Source: Nitrospirota bacterium (GTDB lineage Bacteria; Nitrospirota; Nitrospiria; SBBL01; JAADHI01). From it: a DNA stretch of 64,000 nt. The stretch spans positions 1-64,000 of the forward strand of contig JAJDBW010000025.1 of NCBI GenBank assembly GCA_029261155.1, read 5' to 3'. Of this stretch, positions 7,930 through 16,416 are shown piece by piece. The notes under the pieces are model-generated. The model did no database searches. It had not been told where the DNA came from and saw only the letters and a list, made by a program, of their open reading frames with translations. How positions within the stretch are numbered: position 1 is the stretch's first letter; the number at the start of each line of letters is the position of its first letter. The translations under genes and the position numbers were made by a program.

Positions 7930-8814
7930 ATGGGATTTAAAATTGTCGGGATTGTCGGCGCGGGTCAAATGGGAAGCGGTATCGCCCAGGTCGTTGCACA
8001 GATGGGAACAGATGTCATTCTTTTCGACCTGGAGCATCACATTTTAGAACATGCCCTCGCCCACATCACACAGCACCTCGATCAGGCTGTCGAAAAAGGG
8101 AAACTGACGGATTGGGTCCGAGAGAAAGCACTCAAGAATTTAAAGATCTCGACGCGCTTCGAAGAATTGGGGCAAGCCGACCTCATCATTGAGGCCGTAC
8201 CGGAAAAAGAAGAGATTAAGCTGGAAACCTTTGAGAGCCTAGACGACATCTGCAAAGAAGGCACCCTATACGCGACCAACACCTCTTGCCTCCCTGTAAC
8301 CCGCTTGGCCTCAGCCATACACCGGCCCGACCGCTTTATCGGCTTGCATTTTATGAACCCCGTGCCGCTCATGCCCTTGGTCGAAATCGTCCGGGCCTGG
8401 CAAACGTCCGACGAAACTTTCGAACAAGCAAAACAATTCGTGGAAAAGCTCGGGAAAACCGCAGTTGTTTCCAAGGACTACCCCGGCTTCATCGTTAATC
8501 GGATTTTAATGCCCATGATCAACGAAGCCGTCTACACCCTTACCGATGGGGTCGCATCGGCAGAAGAAATCGACATCGCCGTGAAGCTCGGTGGCAACCA
8601 CCCCATGGGCCCCTTGGCCTTGGCCGACATGATCGGACTCGATGTCTGCCTCGATGTTATGGAAATCCTATACGCCGAATTTAGCGACAGTAAGTACCGG
8701 CCCGCGCCCCTGCTCCGAAAATATGTCGAAGCCGACTGGCTGGGTCGAAAAACGGGAAAAGGCTTCTATTCATATCCCAAGGGAGAAAATAAATCCGAAA
8801 CGCCCGCCCCTTAA
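7930..8814 (+). CDS. hbd: 3-hydroxybutyryl-CoA dehydrogenase
   Basis: The ATG at 7930 gives a 294-residue protein with a GGAG ribosome site overlapping the thiolase stop. The N-terminus carries the NAD-binding Rossmann motif GIVGAGQMGSGIAQ; the middle has SCLPVTRLA and HFMNPVPLMPLVEIV with the catalytic His; the C-terminal helical domain includes GFIVNRILMPMINEA and NHPMGPLALADMIGLD. It oxidises 3-hydroxyacyl-CoA to 3-ketoacyl-CoA. The length and lack of a fused crotonase domain fit the short-chain bacterial Hbd/PaaH type. An enoyl-CoA hydratase, the expected partner, is not in the window. Confidence 0.93.
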   Translation: MGFKIVGIVGAGQMGSGIAQVVAQMGTDVILFDLEHHILEHALAHITQHLDQAVEKGKLTDWVREKALKNLKISTRFEELGQADLIIEAVPEKEEIKLETFESLDDICKEGTLYATNTSCLPVTRLASAIHRPDRFIGLHFMNPVPLMPLVEIVRAWQTSDETFEQAKQFVEKLGKTAVVSKDYPGFIVNRILMPMINEAVYTLTDGVASAEEIDIAVKLGGNHPMGPLALADMIGLDVCLDVMEILYAEFSDSKYRPAPLLRKYVEADWLGRKTGKGFYSYPKGENKSETPAP

Positions 8815-8840
8815 CGCGTTTTTTCGGAGTACCGTAATCC

Positions 8841-9986
8841 ATGAACTTTCATCCCACCGAAGAACAAGACATGGTGGTTCGGATGGTCCGGACATTTGTT
8901 GAAAAAGAAGTCACTCCCGTGGCCTCCGCTTTAGACCATGCGTGCACCTTTCCCGAAGCGCTCGTTAAACAACTCGGCGAAATGGGATTAATGGGTGCCT
9001 TCATTCCCAGCGAATTCGGCGGCTCCGGCATGGACCTCCTGAGCTATGTCTTCGCCATGGAAGAAATCTCAAAGGCCTGGGCCTCACTCGGCGTAATCAT
9101 GACAGTGAATAACTCCCTCGTCTGTGATCCCATCCACCGCTTTGGAAATGCCGATCAAAAAGAGCGCTTTCTTAAGCCGCTCGCACAAGGAAATAAACTG
9201 GGTTGTTATGCTTTAACCGAGGCCGGTGCGGGATCGGACGCGGGGGCGATTGCAACGCAGGCTATTTCAGATGGAGACGACTATATTCTCAAGGGGAGCA
9301 AGCGATTTATCACCAACGGCAAGCATGCCGACATCGCCCTTGTTTACGCCGTTACGGATGCGGCCCTCGGCAAAAAAGGCATCTCCGCCTTCATTGTGGA
9401 GACATCCAGGCCCGGCTTCATCGTTAGCAAAACGGAAGAAAAGATGGGGCTACACGGTTCCGATACGGCAGAACTTGTCTTTCAAGACTGCCGTGTACCG
9501 AAAGAAAATTTGCTGGGCACAAAAAACGCCGGATTTAAAATCGCCTTAGCGACTTTGGATGGCGGTCGAATTGGCATCGCCGCACAAGCCCTTGGCATCG
9601 CCCAAGCTTGCCTGGAAACCGCGGTCGCCTATGCCAAGGAGAGAGAACAGTTCGGAAAGGCCATAGCCGAATTTCAAATGATCCGCTGGATGATCGCCGA
9701 CATGCAGGTGGAAATCGACGCCGCACGCCTCTTGATCCATCGTGCCGCTTGGTTGCGTCAAACGGGCAAGCCCATGACCCTGCAGGCCGCACAAGCGAAA
9801 CTTTATGCTTCGGAAATGGCAAATCGTGTCGCCTATAAAGCGGTACAAATCTTCGGCGGATACGGATACATGAAAGAGTTCCCCGTCGAACGTTTTTATC
9901 GCGACGCTCGCATCACCACGCTTTATGAAGGCACCTCGGAAATTCAACGGATCGTCATCGCACGATCTTTGCTGCAAACAAACTGA
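8841..9986 (+). CDS. Short-chain acyl-CoA dehydrogenase (butyryl-CoA type)
   Basis: The 381-residue flavoprotein has the full acyl-CoA dehydrogenase pattern: CYALTEAGAGSDAGAIATQA (FAD and substrate binding), the middle beta domain, the RFITNGKHAD segment, YAKEREQFGKAIAEFQMI, the IFGGYGYMKEFPVERFYRDA motif, and the catalytic Glu in LYEGTSEIQRIVIARS. The position of that Glu fits short-chain (butyryl-CoA) dehydrogenases. It forms the 2,3-double bond and passes electrons to electron-transfer flavoprotein, whose genes are not nearby. It belongs to the four-gene operon and lies 26 bp after hbd. Confidence 0.93.
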   Translation: MNFHPTEEQDMVVRMVRTFVEKEVTPVASALDHACTFPEALVKQLGEMGLMGAFIPSEFGGSGMDLLSYVFAMEEISKAWASLGVIMTVNNSLVCDPIHRFGNADQKERFLKPLAQGNKLGCYALTEAGAGSDAGAIATQAISDGDDYILKGSKRFITNGKHADIALVYAVTDAALGKKGISAFIVETSRPGFIVSKTEEKMGLHGSDTAELVFQDCRVPKENLLGTKNAGFKIALATLDGGRIGIAAQALGIAQACLETAVAYAKEREQFGKAIAEFQMIRWMIADMQVEIDAARLLIHRAAWLRQTGKPMTLQAAQAKLYASEMANRVAYKAVQIFGGYGYMKEFPVERFYRDARITTLYEGTSEIQRIVIARSLLQTN

Positions 9987-9995
9987 GTTCTTTCG

Positions 9996-11585
9996 TTGAA
10001 AAAAAAACATAAAGAACGAAAAGCCCGCTTCACCAATCTCTCCGGCATTGAGATCGACCCGCTCTATCGCGAGCCCCAAAAAAAACCTCTCGCCAAGCCG
10101 GGGAAATACCCTTTTGTCCGAGGCATCTATCCGAGCATGTACCGGGGCCGGCTTTGGACCATGCGCCAATTCGCCGGCTTTGGCTCCGCCGCAGACACCA
10201 ACACGCGCTATCACTATCTCCTAAAACAGGGACAGAACGGCCTTTCCGTCGCCTTCGACATGCCCACCCTCATGGGCTACGATTCCGACGATCCCTTATC
10301 TTTGGGCGAAGTCGGAAAATGCGGTGTCGCAATTGACACTGTCGAAGACATGGCCCGGCTTTTTCATAAAATCCCGCTCGACCAGGTGAGTACGTCGATG
10401 ACCATCAACGGCCCCGCCATTGTGCTTTTTGCCATGTACCTCGTCGTCGCCGAGGAACAAGGGATCTCCTTCGATCAACTCCGAGGGACGCTGCAAAACG
10501 ATATCCTCAAGGAATACATCGCACAAAAAGAGTGGATTGCGCCGCCGAGACCTTCGCTTAAGCTCATCAACGACACCCTTCGCTTCTGTGTCGAGTCGGC
10601 GCCGCTTTTTCACCCCATCAGCATCAGTGGCTACCACATTCGCGAAGCGGGTTCGACCGCCGTTCAAGAACTGGCCTTCACTCTTTATGACGGCCTCACC
10701 TATGTCGAATCGGCAATCGCTGCCGGTTTAAAGGTGGACGATTTCGCACCCCGGCTTTCCTTCTTCTTTAATGCCCATAACGATTTTTTCGAGGAAATCG
10801 CCAAATACCGCGCAGCGCGCAGACTCTGGGCGACAGAAATGAAAAAGCGCTTTCAGACACGGGACCCCCGTTCGCTGGCCCTCCGCTTTCACACACAGAC
10901 GGCGGGCTGCACCCTCACAGCTCAACAACCACACAACAACATCGTTCGCGTCGCGCTCCAGGCCTTGGCCGCGGTTTTAGGCGGCACACAATCATTGCAC
11001 ACCAATTCCATGGATGAAACCCTGGCCCTCCCTTCAGAAGCGGCGGTAAAAATCGCCCTTCGAACCCAACAGCTTATTGCGCACGAATCGGGCGTCACGG
11101 ATACGGTGGATCCCCTTGGTGGCTCCTATTATCTTGAAGCCTTGACTGACCGAATGGAAAAAGAAGCCCGTGTTTATTTTAAAAAGCTCGACACGATGGG
11201 CGGAATGGTCGCGGCCATCGAGGCTGGTTATCCGCAAGCGGAAATCCATCGCGCGGCCGTCAACTATCAACGCGAAATCGATCATAAAGCGCGTTTGATT
11301 GTTGGCCTCAATGCCTTCGAAGAAAATGAGGAGACGTCCCTTCCGATTTTGAAAATTTCGCAGGCGACCGAAAAAAGCCAGATCTCTCGCTTAAAAAAGA
11401 TAAAGAACGGACGGGACGACAAAAAACTAAAAAGGAGCTTGAAGCGACTTTCCCGCGCCACCAAAGAAGACGCCGACCTCATGCCCTTTGTCCTTGACGC
11501 GGTCCGGGCCAGAGCCACCGTCGGCGAAATGACGACGATCTTTAAAAAGATCTACGGAAATTACCGGGAAAAAACGGTATTTTAA
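9996..11585 (+). CDS. B12-dependent acyl-CoA mutase large subunit, isobutyryl-CoA mutase-like
   Basis: The TTG start gives 529 residues, matching the TIM-barrel substrate domain of the methylmalonyl-CoA mutase family without the C-terminal cobalamin-binding domain, which must be a separate subunit. Family motifs include [54 protein letters not shown] and [20 protein letters not shown]. Two substrate-contact positions differ from methylmalonyl-CoA mutase: Phe59 replaces the carboxylate-contacting Tyr, and Gln177 ([10 protein letters not shown]) replaces the Arg. Phe and Gln at these sites are typical of isobutyryl-CoA mutase (IcmA/IcmF), so interconversion of butyryl-CoA and isobutyryl-CoA is predicted. 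The active-site His is His214. It follows the dehydrogenase by 9 bp. Confidence 0.88.
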   Translation: MKKKHKERKARFTNLSGIEIDPLYREPQKKPLAKPGKYPFVRGIYPSMYRGRLWTMRQFAGFGSAADTNTRYHYLLKQGQNGLSVAFDMPTLMGYDSDDPLSLGEVGKCGVAIDTVEDMARLFHKIPLDQVSTSMTINGPAIVLFAMYLVVAEEQGISFDQLRGTLQNDILKEYIAQKEWIAPPRPSLKLINDTLRFCVESAPLFHPISISGYHIREAGSTAVQELAFTLYDGLTYVESAIAAGLKVDDFAPRLSFFFNAHNDFFEEIAKYRAARRLWATEMKKRFQTRDPRSLALRFHTQTAGCTLTAQQPHNNIVRVALQALAAVLGGTQSLHTNSMDETLALPSEAAVKIALRTQQLIAHESGVTDTVDPLGGSYYLEALTDRMEKEARVYFKKLDTMGGMVAAIEAGYPQAEIHRAAVNYQREIDHKARLIVGLNAFEENEETSLPILKISQATEKSQISRLKKIKNGRDDKKLKRSLKRLSRATKEDADLMPFVLDAVRARATVGEMTTIFKKIYGNYREKTVF

Positions 11586-11809
11586 GGTTTTTACTTTCAA
11601 TATAAAAATCGCCGCATTCCGCTCAACATGCACGCCAAACGCATCGCTTCCAAGGCAATCAAATTTAGAATAAATAATAACGGCAAGCTCAAGTTGCCCA
11701 AACATGGAAGCTGTGAGATTTCGATCTAAAAGATATTTTGACTTCTTTTTCAGCCTATGCCATATTGCCTCATCCGACAAAAATGTAAGGGGTCTTCGGG
11801 CTAAAAAAT

Positions 11810-12904
11810 ATGAAAGGCTGGTTCCTCACCGGACAAATCGATAACGAAACATCGACGCGAAAGTTACGTGTTTCGCCTCTGCCTTTTATCATCGGTCGAC
11901 AATCCGGACTCGATTTACATATCCATTCCAACAACGTCTCACGACATCATGCCGAAATTTTAGAGATGGACGGCCGCCTCATTCTGAGAGATTTAAACAG
12001 CACCAACGGCAGCTTTATCAATCACAACCCCGTCCATGGAGATGCCCAGCTTAAAGCTGGAGATATCCTCCACATTGCAGATGTCGAACTGCGCCTGAGC
12101 CACGAGACCCTATTAACAGGAAGCGGAACCGAGGACACGGAAAGAAACATTGAGGGCTTGGCCGATAATCTACCGGTGGGCTCGGTCGAACTCGAAGAAA
12201 TGATCGCAGCGAAGCGGATCTGCTCTTATTTTCAGACCATTTACAGCGCGAAAGAAGAGCGCCCCTTCGGCTATGAGATCCTGGGACGCGGCAAACACCC
12301 CAAACTCCCAAAAGCCCCGGCCAAGCTTTTTAAGGTCGCTGAGGGTGCAGGTCTGGAGATCGGCTTGGTCGAGCTCCTCCGTTTTGACGGGCTCGAACGC
12401 GCCGAGGCCTCCGGGTCGTCTTTACGTTTTTTTATCAACATCCACCCCGAAGAACTCAAAGATCCAGCCCGTCTTTTAAGATCGCTCCAAAAAGTACGTC
12501 AGGCCTTTCCCAATCCGCGACTCGTTTTAGAAATTCATGAGAAAGGGGTCACGGATTTGAATGTAATGAAAATGCTGCGTTTTCGTTTAAAGGCAATGGG
12601 AATCGGTTTGGCCTACGATGACTTTGGTGCCGGACAAGCCCGAATATTGGAGTTGGCCGAAGCACCGCCCGATTATTTAAAATTCGATATCGCGCTCATT
12701 AAAAATATACATCGATCAAGCGCACGCAAAGAAATGGTCGCCATGCTCCTGCAATTATCGAAAAACCTAAAAATTAAAACCCTGGCCGAAGGGGTAAGCA
12801 ATCGGCAAGAATCTGATACCTGTCGAGCCTTGGGTTTCGATTTTCTACAAGGCTATTATTATCACCGTCCCGCCGCAGTCCCCCAATTTCATCTTGAAAA
12901 ATAG
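11810..12904 (+). CDS. FHA-EAL fusion signalling protein
   Basis: The 364-residue cytoplasmic protein starts with a forkhead-associated phosphothreonine-binding domain (about residues 22-100: IIGRQ, SRHHAEI, LRDLNSTNGSF). It continues with an EAL domain (about 125-360), the c-di-GMP phosphodiesterase fold. The EAL motif itself reads Y-E-I-L, keeping the metal-binding Glu; INIHPEEL, VLEIHEK, YDDFGAG, LKFDIALI, KTLAEGVS and FLQGYYYHRP keep the other metal and catalytic positions. It is therefore probably active, although the A-to-I change in the motif leaves doubt. The FHA module would tie cyclic-di-GMP turnover to Ser/Thr kinase signalling. Confidence 0.88.
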   Translation: MKGWFLTGQIDNETSTRKLRVSPLPFIIGRQSGLDLHIHSNNVSRHHAEILEMDGRLILRDLNSTNGSFINHNPVHGDAQLKAGDILHIADVELRLSHETLLTGSGTEDTERNIEGLADNLPVGSVELEEMIAAKRICSYFQTIYSAKEERPFGYEILGRGKHPKLPKAPAKLFKVAEGAGLEIGLVELLRFDGLERAEASGSSLRFFINIHPEELKDPARLLRSLQKVRQAFPNPRLVLEIHEKGVTDLNVMKMLRFRLKAMGIGLAYDDFGAGQARILELAEAPPDYLKFDIALIKNIHRSSARKEMVAMLLQLSKNLKIKTLAEGVSNRQESDTCRALGFDFLQGYYYHRPAAVPQFHLEK

Positions 12905-12981
12905 GCAAATCAGTCCCTGATTATCTTTGTTGTCGCAAAGATGTTAATTGTTCATCCTTAGTTTTGAAACAACAATCTCTG

Positions 12982-13755
12982 CTAAAAATAATATTCTAGC
13001 CCCGTACTGTAGACAACATCTGTCTTCTGAACCGACTGGGGCGGCTTACTGTCGTGTACGATATCGAGTGAAAGCTTTAAGAGAAAACGTTCCGACATTT
13101 TTACAGCTAAAGTCGCTTCTTCAAGAATACGATAATCCGTACCTCGGTCAAATCGAGGTTGATAATAGGTTGTACTCAGAAAGTGCACCTGTTCGTTCAT
13201 CTGTAGTTTATAGCTCAAAGCCGTACTCAGCCGCCAAAATCGAGTCGTTCCATCATCCGTCACTCCGAACTGATCATCCAGTTTCTCAACCACATAAAAG
13301 GCCCCAAGATTGAAATAAACCGCATGACGCTTCGGTACTTCGCTCAATGTAAATCTTTGTCCAAGACCAATGAGGCCTCGAAAAGAAAGTCGAGAAAATT
13401 CATTCGTTTCGCCTTGAAGATAGTATTCATCGGCACGCCACGAGGTGCGTTGATGAATATGACGGGCGTGAAAAAAGGACGTATTGGTATCCCGCTTTCC
13501 CGCGCTTTCTCCATAGGCATAGCGTAAAATCGCGAAATTCGTAATGGCTTTTTTCACCCATTGCAGACGAGCGCCTGTTGTCCCGCTGGTTTTATCTGTA
13601 TTCCCCGAACTCCCTCCGAAGCTAAGTTCCGCTTGACCACTCCAGCCTTCAACCGGCTTTATTGTTCGCATATTTTCAATATTGACGATGGCCTGGGCTT
13701 CAAGAGCCCCCCATAAACATGAAAGGAGAATGAGTAGAAGGCTTATCTTTTTCAT
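12982..13755 (-). CDS. DUF481 outer-membrane beta-barrel protein
   Basis: The 257-residue product has a cleavable signal peptide (MKKISLLLILLSCLWGALEAQA) written here as residues 1-22, followed by repeated amphipathic strands. WSGQAELSFGGSSGNTDKTS is the classic DUF481/YdiY opening, and the last residue is an aromatic Phe preceded by Tyr-Tyr, as expected for barrel assembly by BAM. DUF481 proteins are outer-membrane proteins of uncertain function, some salt- or acid-inducible. A terminator-like hairpin lies directly before its ribosome site (see 13769-13807). Confidence 0.88.
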   Translation of the reverse strand: MKKISLLLILLSCLWGALEAQAIVNIENMRTIKPVEGWSGQAELSFGGSSGNTDKTSGTTGARLQWVKKAITNFAILRYAYGESAGKRDTNTSFFHARHIHQRTSWRADEYYLQGETNEFSRLSFRGLIGLGQRFTLSEVPKRHAVYFNLGAFYVVEKLDDQFGVTDDGTTRFWRLSTALSYKLQMNEQVHFLSTTYYQPRFDRGTDYRILEEATLAVKMSERFLLKLSLDIVHDSKPPQSVQKTDVVYSTGLEYYF

Positions 13756-13768
13756 TGATACTCCAAAT

Positions 13769-13807
13769 AAAAAAAGGAGGAAGCACTGCCCTACGCAATG
13801 GCCTCCT
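13769..13807 (-). terminator. Terminator or attenuator in the DUF481 leader
   Basis: Read on the minus strand, AGGAGG (13807-13802) pairs with CCTCCT (13780-13775), and ATTGC pairs with GCAGT inside it, using a G-U pair that works only in the minus-strand RNA; seven T residues follow (13775-13769). The GGAG ribosome site of DUF481 begins five bases later. There is no room for a promoter between this hairpin and the ATG, so DUF481 mRNA must read through it. Confidence 0.6.
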
Positions 13808-13954
13808 CAATCGATTCATTATCGAAAGGAACTAAATAAAAACGACGATGAATAAGGAAAAAACAGAATAACCGATGGTTGCCGCCTATTCAACGGCATA
13901 AGACCCTAATCGAAAAACCGGATCATGATAATCGCGATTTGAGTTGATCGTTTT

Positions 13955-14575
13955 TTAGGTATTTCGGGCCAGCGACTTAGCGGACTTCGCCTTTCCGGTT
14001 ACACCCGCTGTTAATGTAAACCGCATTGCTTCGTCCATGCTCATGTTTAAAGGCCGAACGGCCTGTTTCGGCAAGAGTACTGCGTAGCCCCCCACCATGT
14101 AACTCATCGGAAGATAGACCAAAACCTTCCCCTCTTCTCGTAGTTCTTCAGGCAGGCGCTCCGGTATCGCTTGCGTGACAAATCCGATCACTTGCATATC
14201 GGTATTCCCTATTGTCACCGCAACCACCTGTTTAAATTCTTTCTTGGATGTGGGAGAAAAATAATCGAAGAAGTCTCGAATGGCGCGATAGATCGATTTA
14301 ATCAAAGGCATGCGGTACAGAAGTTGTTCCCCGAAGGAAAAGAAACGTTGCACTACATAAGTCCGCATTAATAAACCGATTAAAAATATTACGGACAAGC
14401 CCGCGATCACACCCATGCCGGGACGATAAAAGGCATCCGGAAGGACCCACTGAATCATCCTGCCCAAAACCGCTTCCGCAGAAAAAGCCAACCAATAAAG
14501 GAGATACAGGGTTAACATGATCGGTAGGATGGTAACCAAGCCCACGAGCATATTTCTTCCAATGAATCTAAACAT
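13955..14575 (-). CDS. DUF502 family inner-membrane protein
   Basis: The 206-residue product has two long transmembrane segments (about residues 9-35 and 52-72), followed by a soluble C-terminal domain. The pattern GLVTILPIMLTLYLLYWL, then IPLI-like MPLIKSIYRAIRDFFDYFSP and a later GGYAVLLPKQAVRPLNMSMD, is the DUF502 signature. The family is widespread, with no established biochemical role; a LIKE COV-type plant homologue is linked to vascular development. GGAG nine bases upstream supports the ATG. It lies 200 bp before DUF481 on the same strand. Confidence 0.9.
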   Translation of the reverse strand: MFRFIGRNMLVGLVTILPIMLTLYLLYWLAFSAEAVLGRMIQWVLPDAFYRPGMGVIAGLSVIFLIGLLMRTYVVQRFFSFGEQLLYRMPLIKSIYRAIRDFFDYFSPTSKKEFKQVVAVTIGNTDMQVIGFVTQAIPERLPEELREEGKVLVYLPMSYMVGGYAVLLPKQAVRPLNMSMDEAMRFTLTAGVTGKAKSAKSLARNT

Positions 14576-14943
14576 CTACAAGTACTCCATTTCGATTGTG
14601 ACGCATCAGGGCAGCTTAAGCTCAGGAAACCTGTATAAAGCATTCTGGGCCGTTTCGCAATGCCTGTCTGCATAGAACGCATTTACAATAAGATCGCGTT
14701 AACGGAAGATTAGGGTCCATGACCCAATAAAAGCCTATTGCTTTAAGTCAGTCAAGCCCGACATTATTCAAGAGCTTTAGCACAAGAGGATCGGGGGATT
14801 ACGCCGCAAGGCAAGAAAAGTCAAACCAGGAACCGTTTGACAAGAGAAATGCGACTATGTTTTGTTAGTATCGTACACTTATTTAGAGGCTGTCACACTG
14901 TTGGGGCCATTGGCCGAGTTAACAATCAACGAGGAGAATCAAA
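14576..14943. other. Divergent intergenic region, DUF502 / small TPR gene
   Basis: About 370 bp with no supportable gene. It holds the ribosome site GAGGAG before 14944 and a TTGACA at 14837-14842 whose -10 partner at 16-18 bp is not recognisable. GGGTCCATGACCC near 14714 is a small inverted repeat without a T-run. Confidence 0.5.
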
Positions 14944-15315
14944 ATGAAACAGAGGATCGGTTTTAAGATCGTAGGTATCTTTGGTATGTTTTTACTTCTC
15001 TTGACAGCAAATATTGCGCAAGCTGGGGGAGCAAAACCCCTGGACGCACCTGCGGGAGCCGCCGGAGCCATGCACAACGCGGAAGGCATTAAACATTACA
15101 ACATGGGAAAATGGGACAAAGCAGAGATGCATTTCATGGAAGCCGCTAAGGAAAACGGCAAGCTTGCGGAAGCCCACTATAATCTTGCGCTTTCACTCGA
15201 CAAGCAAGGTCGACATCGCGACGCAACAAAACATTTTGGAGAGGCCAACAAGCTGGGCGCAGACAATCCGGCAATCGCCAATTCAGAAATTCTAAAGAAA
15301 CACCTCGGAATGTAA
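14944..15315 (+). CDS. Small secreted TPR protein
   Basis: The 123-residue product begins with a signal peptide (residues 1-28, ending NIAQAGG). After a low-complexity Ala/Gly linker it has about two tetratricopeptide repeats (residues 44-110: GIKHYNMGKWDKAEMHFMEA, then EAHYNLALSLDKQGRHRDAT). It should act as a small periplasmic adaptor; the partner is unknown. A strong GAGGAG ribosome site precedes the ATG, and a bidirectional terminator lies just downstream, so it is probably a single-gene unit. Confidence 0.85.
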   Translation: MKQRIGFKIVGIFGMFLLLLTANIAQAGGAKPLDAPAGAAGAMHNAEGIKHYNMGKWDKAEMHFMEAAKENGKLAEAHYNLALSLDKQGRHRDATKHFGEANKLGADNPAIANSEILKKHLGM

Positions 15316-15345
15316 ACACCCTGCCTTGAGTCAATCACTTTATAA

Positions 15346-15386
15346 AAAAAGCGACCCTTTCCAAACATCGGAAAGGGTCGCTTTTT
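15346..15386. terminator. Bidirectional intrinsic terminator
   Basis: A perfect 17-bp stem (15346-15362 with 15370-15386) encloses a 7-base loop. It starts with an A-run and ends with a T-run, so it works as an intrinsic terminator in both directions. It sits between the convergent small TPR gene and secF. Confidence 0.92.
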
Positions 15387-15429
15387 AATTTCTAGCTAAA
15401 AAATATCGGTATTCACAGGGACAAAAAGC

Positions 15430-16383
15430 TTATGCCGAGCGCTTTGCACCCTTGAGCATCTTCGTCGCTTTACCCTTAGTCGTGGCTTTTTTGCCTTGGT
15501 GCCAAGAGACCAACAGAGAACTGGCGATAAACCAGGAAGAATAGGTTCCGATAAGAACACCTATAATCATTGCGAGGGAAAAATCGTGCACCACCTCACC
15601 GCCAAAAAAATAAAGGGCTAAAAGGGCCAGGAAAGTCGTTAAACTGGTAATCAATGTTCTTGAAAGGTTGTCGTTAATCGAACGGTTAATTACGGATTCG
15701 AAAGACTCTTTCCTCCGTCCTTTTAGGTTTTCACGGATACGATCGAAAATAACGACGGTATCATTCAAAGAATAACCGGCGATGGTGAGAAGTGCAGTCA
15801 CAACCAAAAGCGTAATTTCTTTATTCATTAGAAAAAAAATGCCCAAAACAACAAAAACATCATGAAAGGTCGCAATCGCCGCGGCAATCCCAAATCGAAA
15901 TTCGAAACGAAAAGCGATGTACGCGATAATCAATACCAATGAAAAGAAAATGGCATTGATGGCATCGCCCTGAAGCTTTTTCCCGATGGTGGGCCCGATC
16001 TCCGTACTACTTTCTATGGTAAAGGTGTTGCCGGAGAAAGCGGAAGAAAAGATCTCCTTAATCTCCGTCCGTGTGTTCTTCTCGGTTATATCTCGCGCCT
16101 TCATGCGGATAATCAGTGTATTCTCCGACACCACTTCTTGAAGCTCGGCATCTTTAATTCCCCCTGACTCCAAAGCGCGCCGCGCGGCATCAATCTGAAT
16201 CGGCGAATCGAATTTTAACTGCACCGCAGCACCGCCAGCGAAATCGATTCCGAGGTTTCCGCCCCCGCGGGCGATCTGTATCAAAGCCAGCAGACCCAAG
16301 GCAACCAGAATCACAGAAAGAAGATAAAAAGACTTTCGTTTACCGACGAAATCAAATGTCGTTTCTTTAATAAATGTAATCAT
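15430..16383 (-). CDS. secF: Protein translocase subunit SecF
   Basis: The 317-residue membrane protein has the SecF layout: one N-terminal helix (about 17-37), a periplasmic domain beginning GGGNLGIDFAGGAAVQLKF, and five further helices with the RND-type signature NDTVVIFDRIRENLK followed by SINDNLSRTLITSLTTFLAL. With SecD and YajC it forms the proton-driven accessory complex that pulls exported proteins through SecYEG. It starts 33 bp after secD and ends at the bidirectional terminator, so it closes the operon. Confidence 0.97.
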   Translation of the reverse strand: MITFIKETTFDFVGKRKSFYLLSVILVALGLLALIQIARGGGNLGIDFAGGAAVQLKFDSPIQIDAARRALESGGIKDAELQEVVSENTLIIRMKARDITEKNTRTEIKEIFSSAFSGNTFTIESSTEIGPTIGKKLQGDAINAIFFSLVLIIAYIAFRFEFRFGIAAAIATFHDVFVVLGIFFLMNKEITLLVVTALLTIAGYSLNDTVVIFDRIRENLKGRRKESFESVINRSINDNLSRTLITSLTTFLALLALYFFGGEVVHDFSLAMIIGVLIGTYSSWFIASSLLVSWHQGKKATTKGKATKMLKGAKRSA

Positions 16384-16416
16384 TGCATCCTTTTCAAGCG
16401 TATCGGCATGAAGGCA

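Noticed and set aside
9546-10214. 222-residue minus-strand open frame
   Set aside because: Antisense across the acyl-CoA dehydrogenase and mutase genes, both of which are certain.
14837-14871. Sigma-70 promoter for the small TPR gene
   Set aside because: TTGACA is present, but the -10 candidates lie 13 or 23 bp away rather than 16-18.
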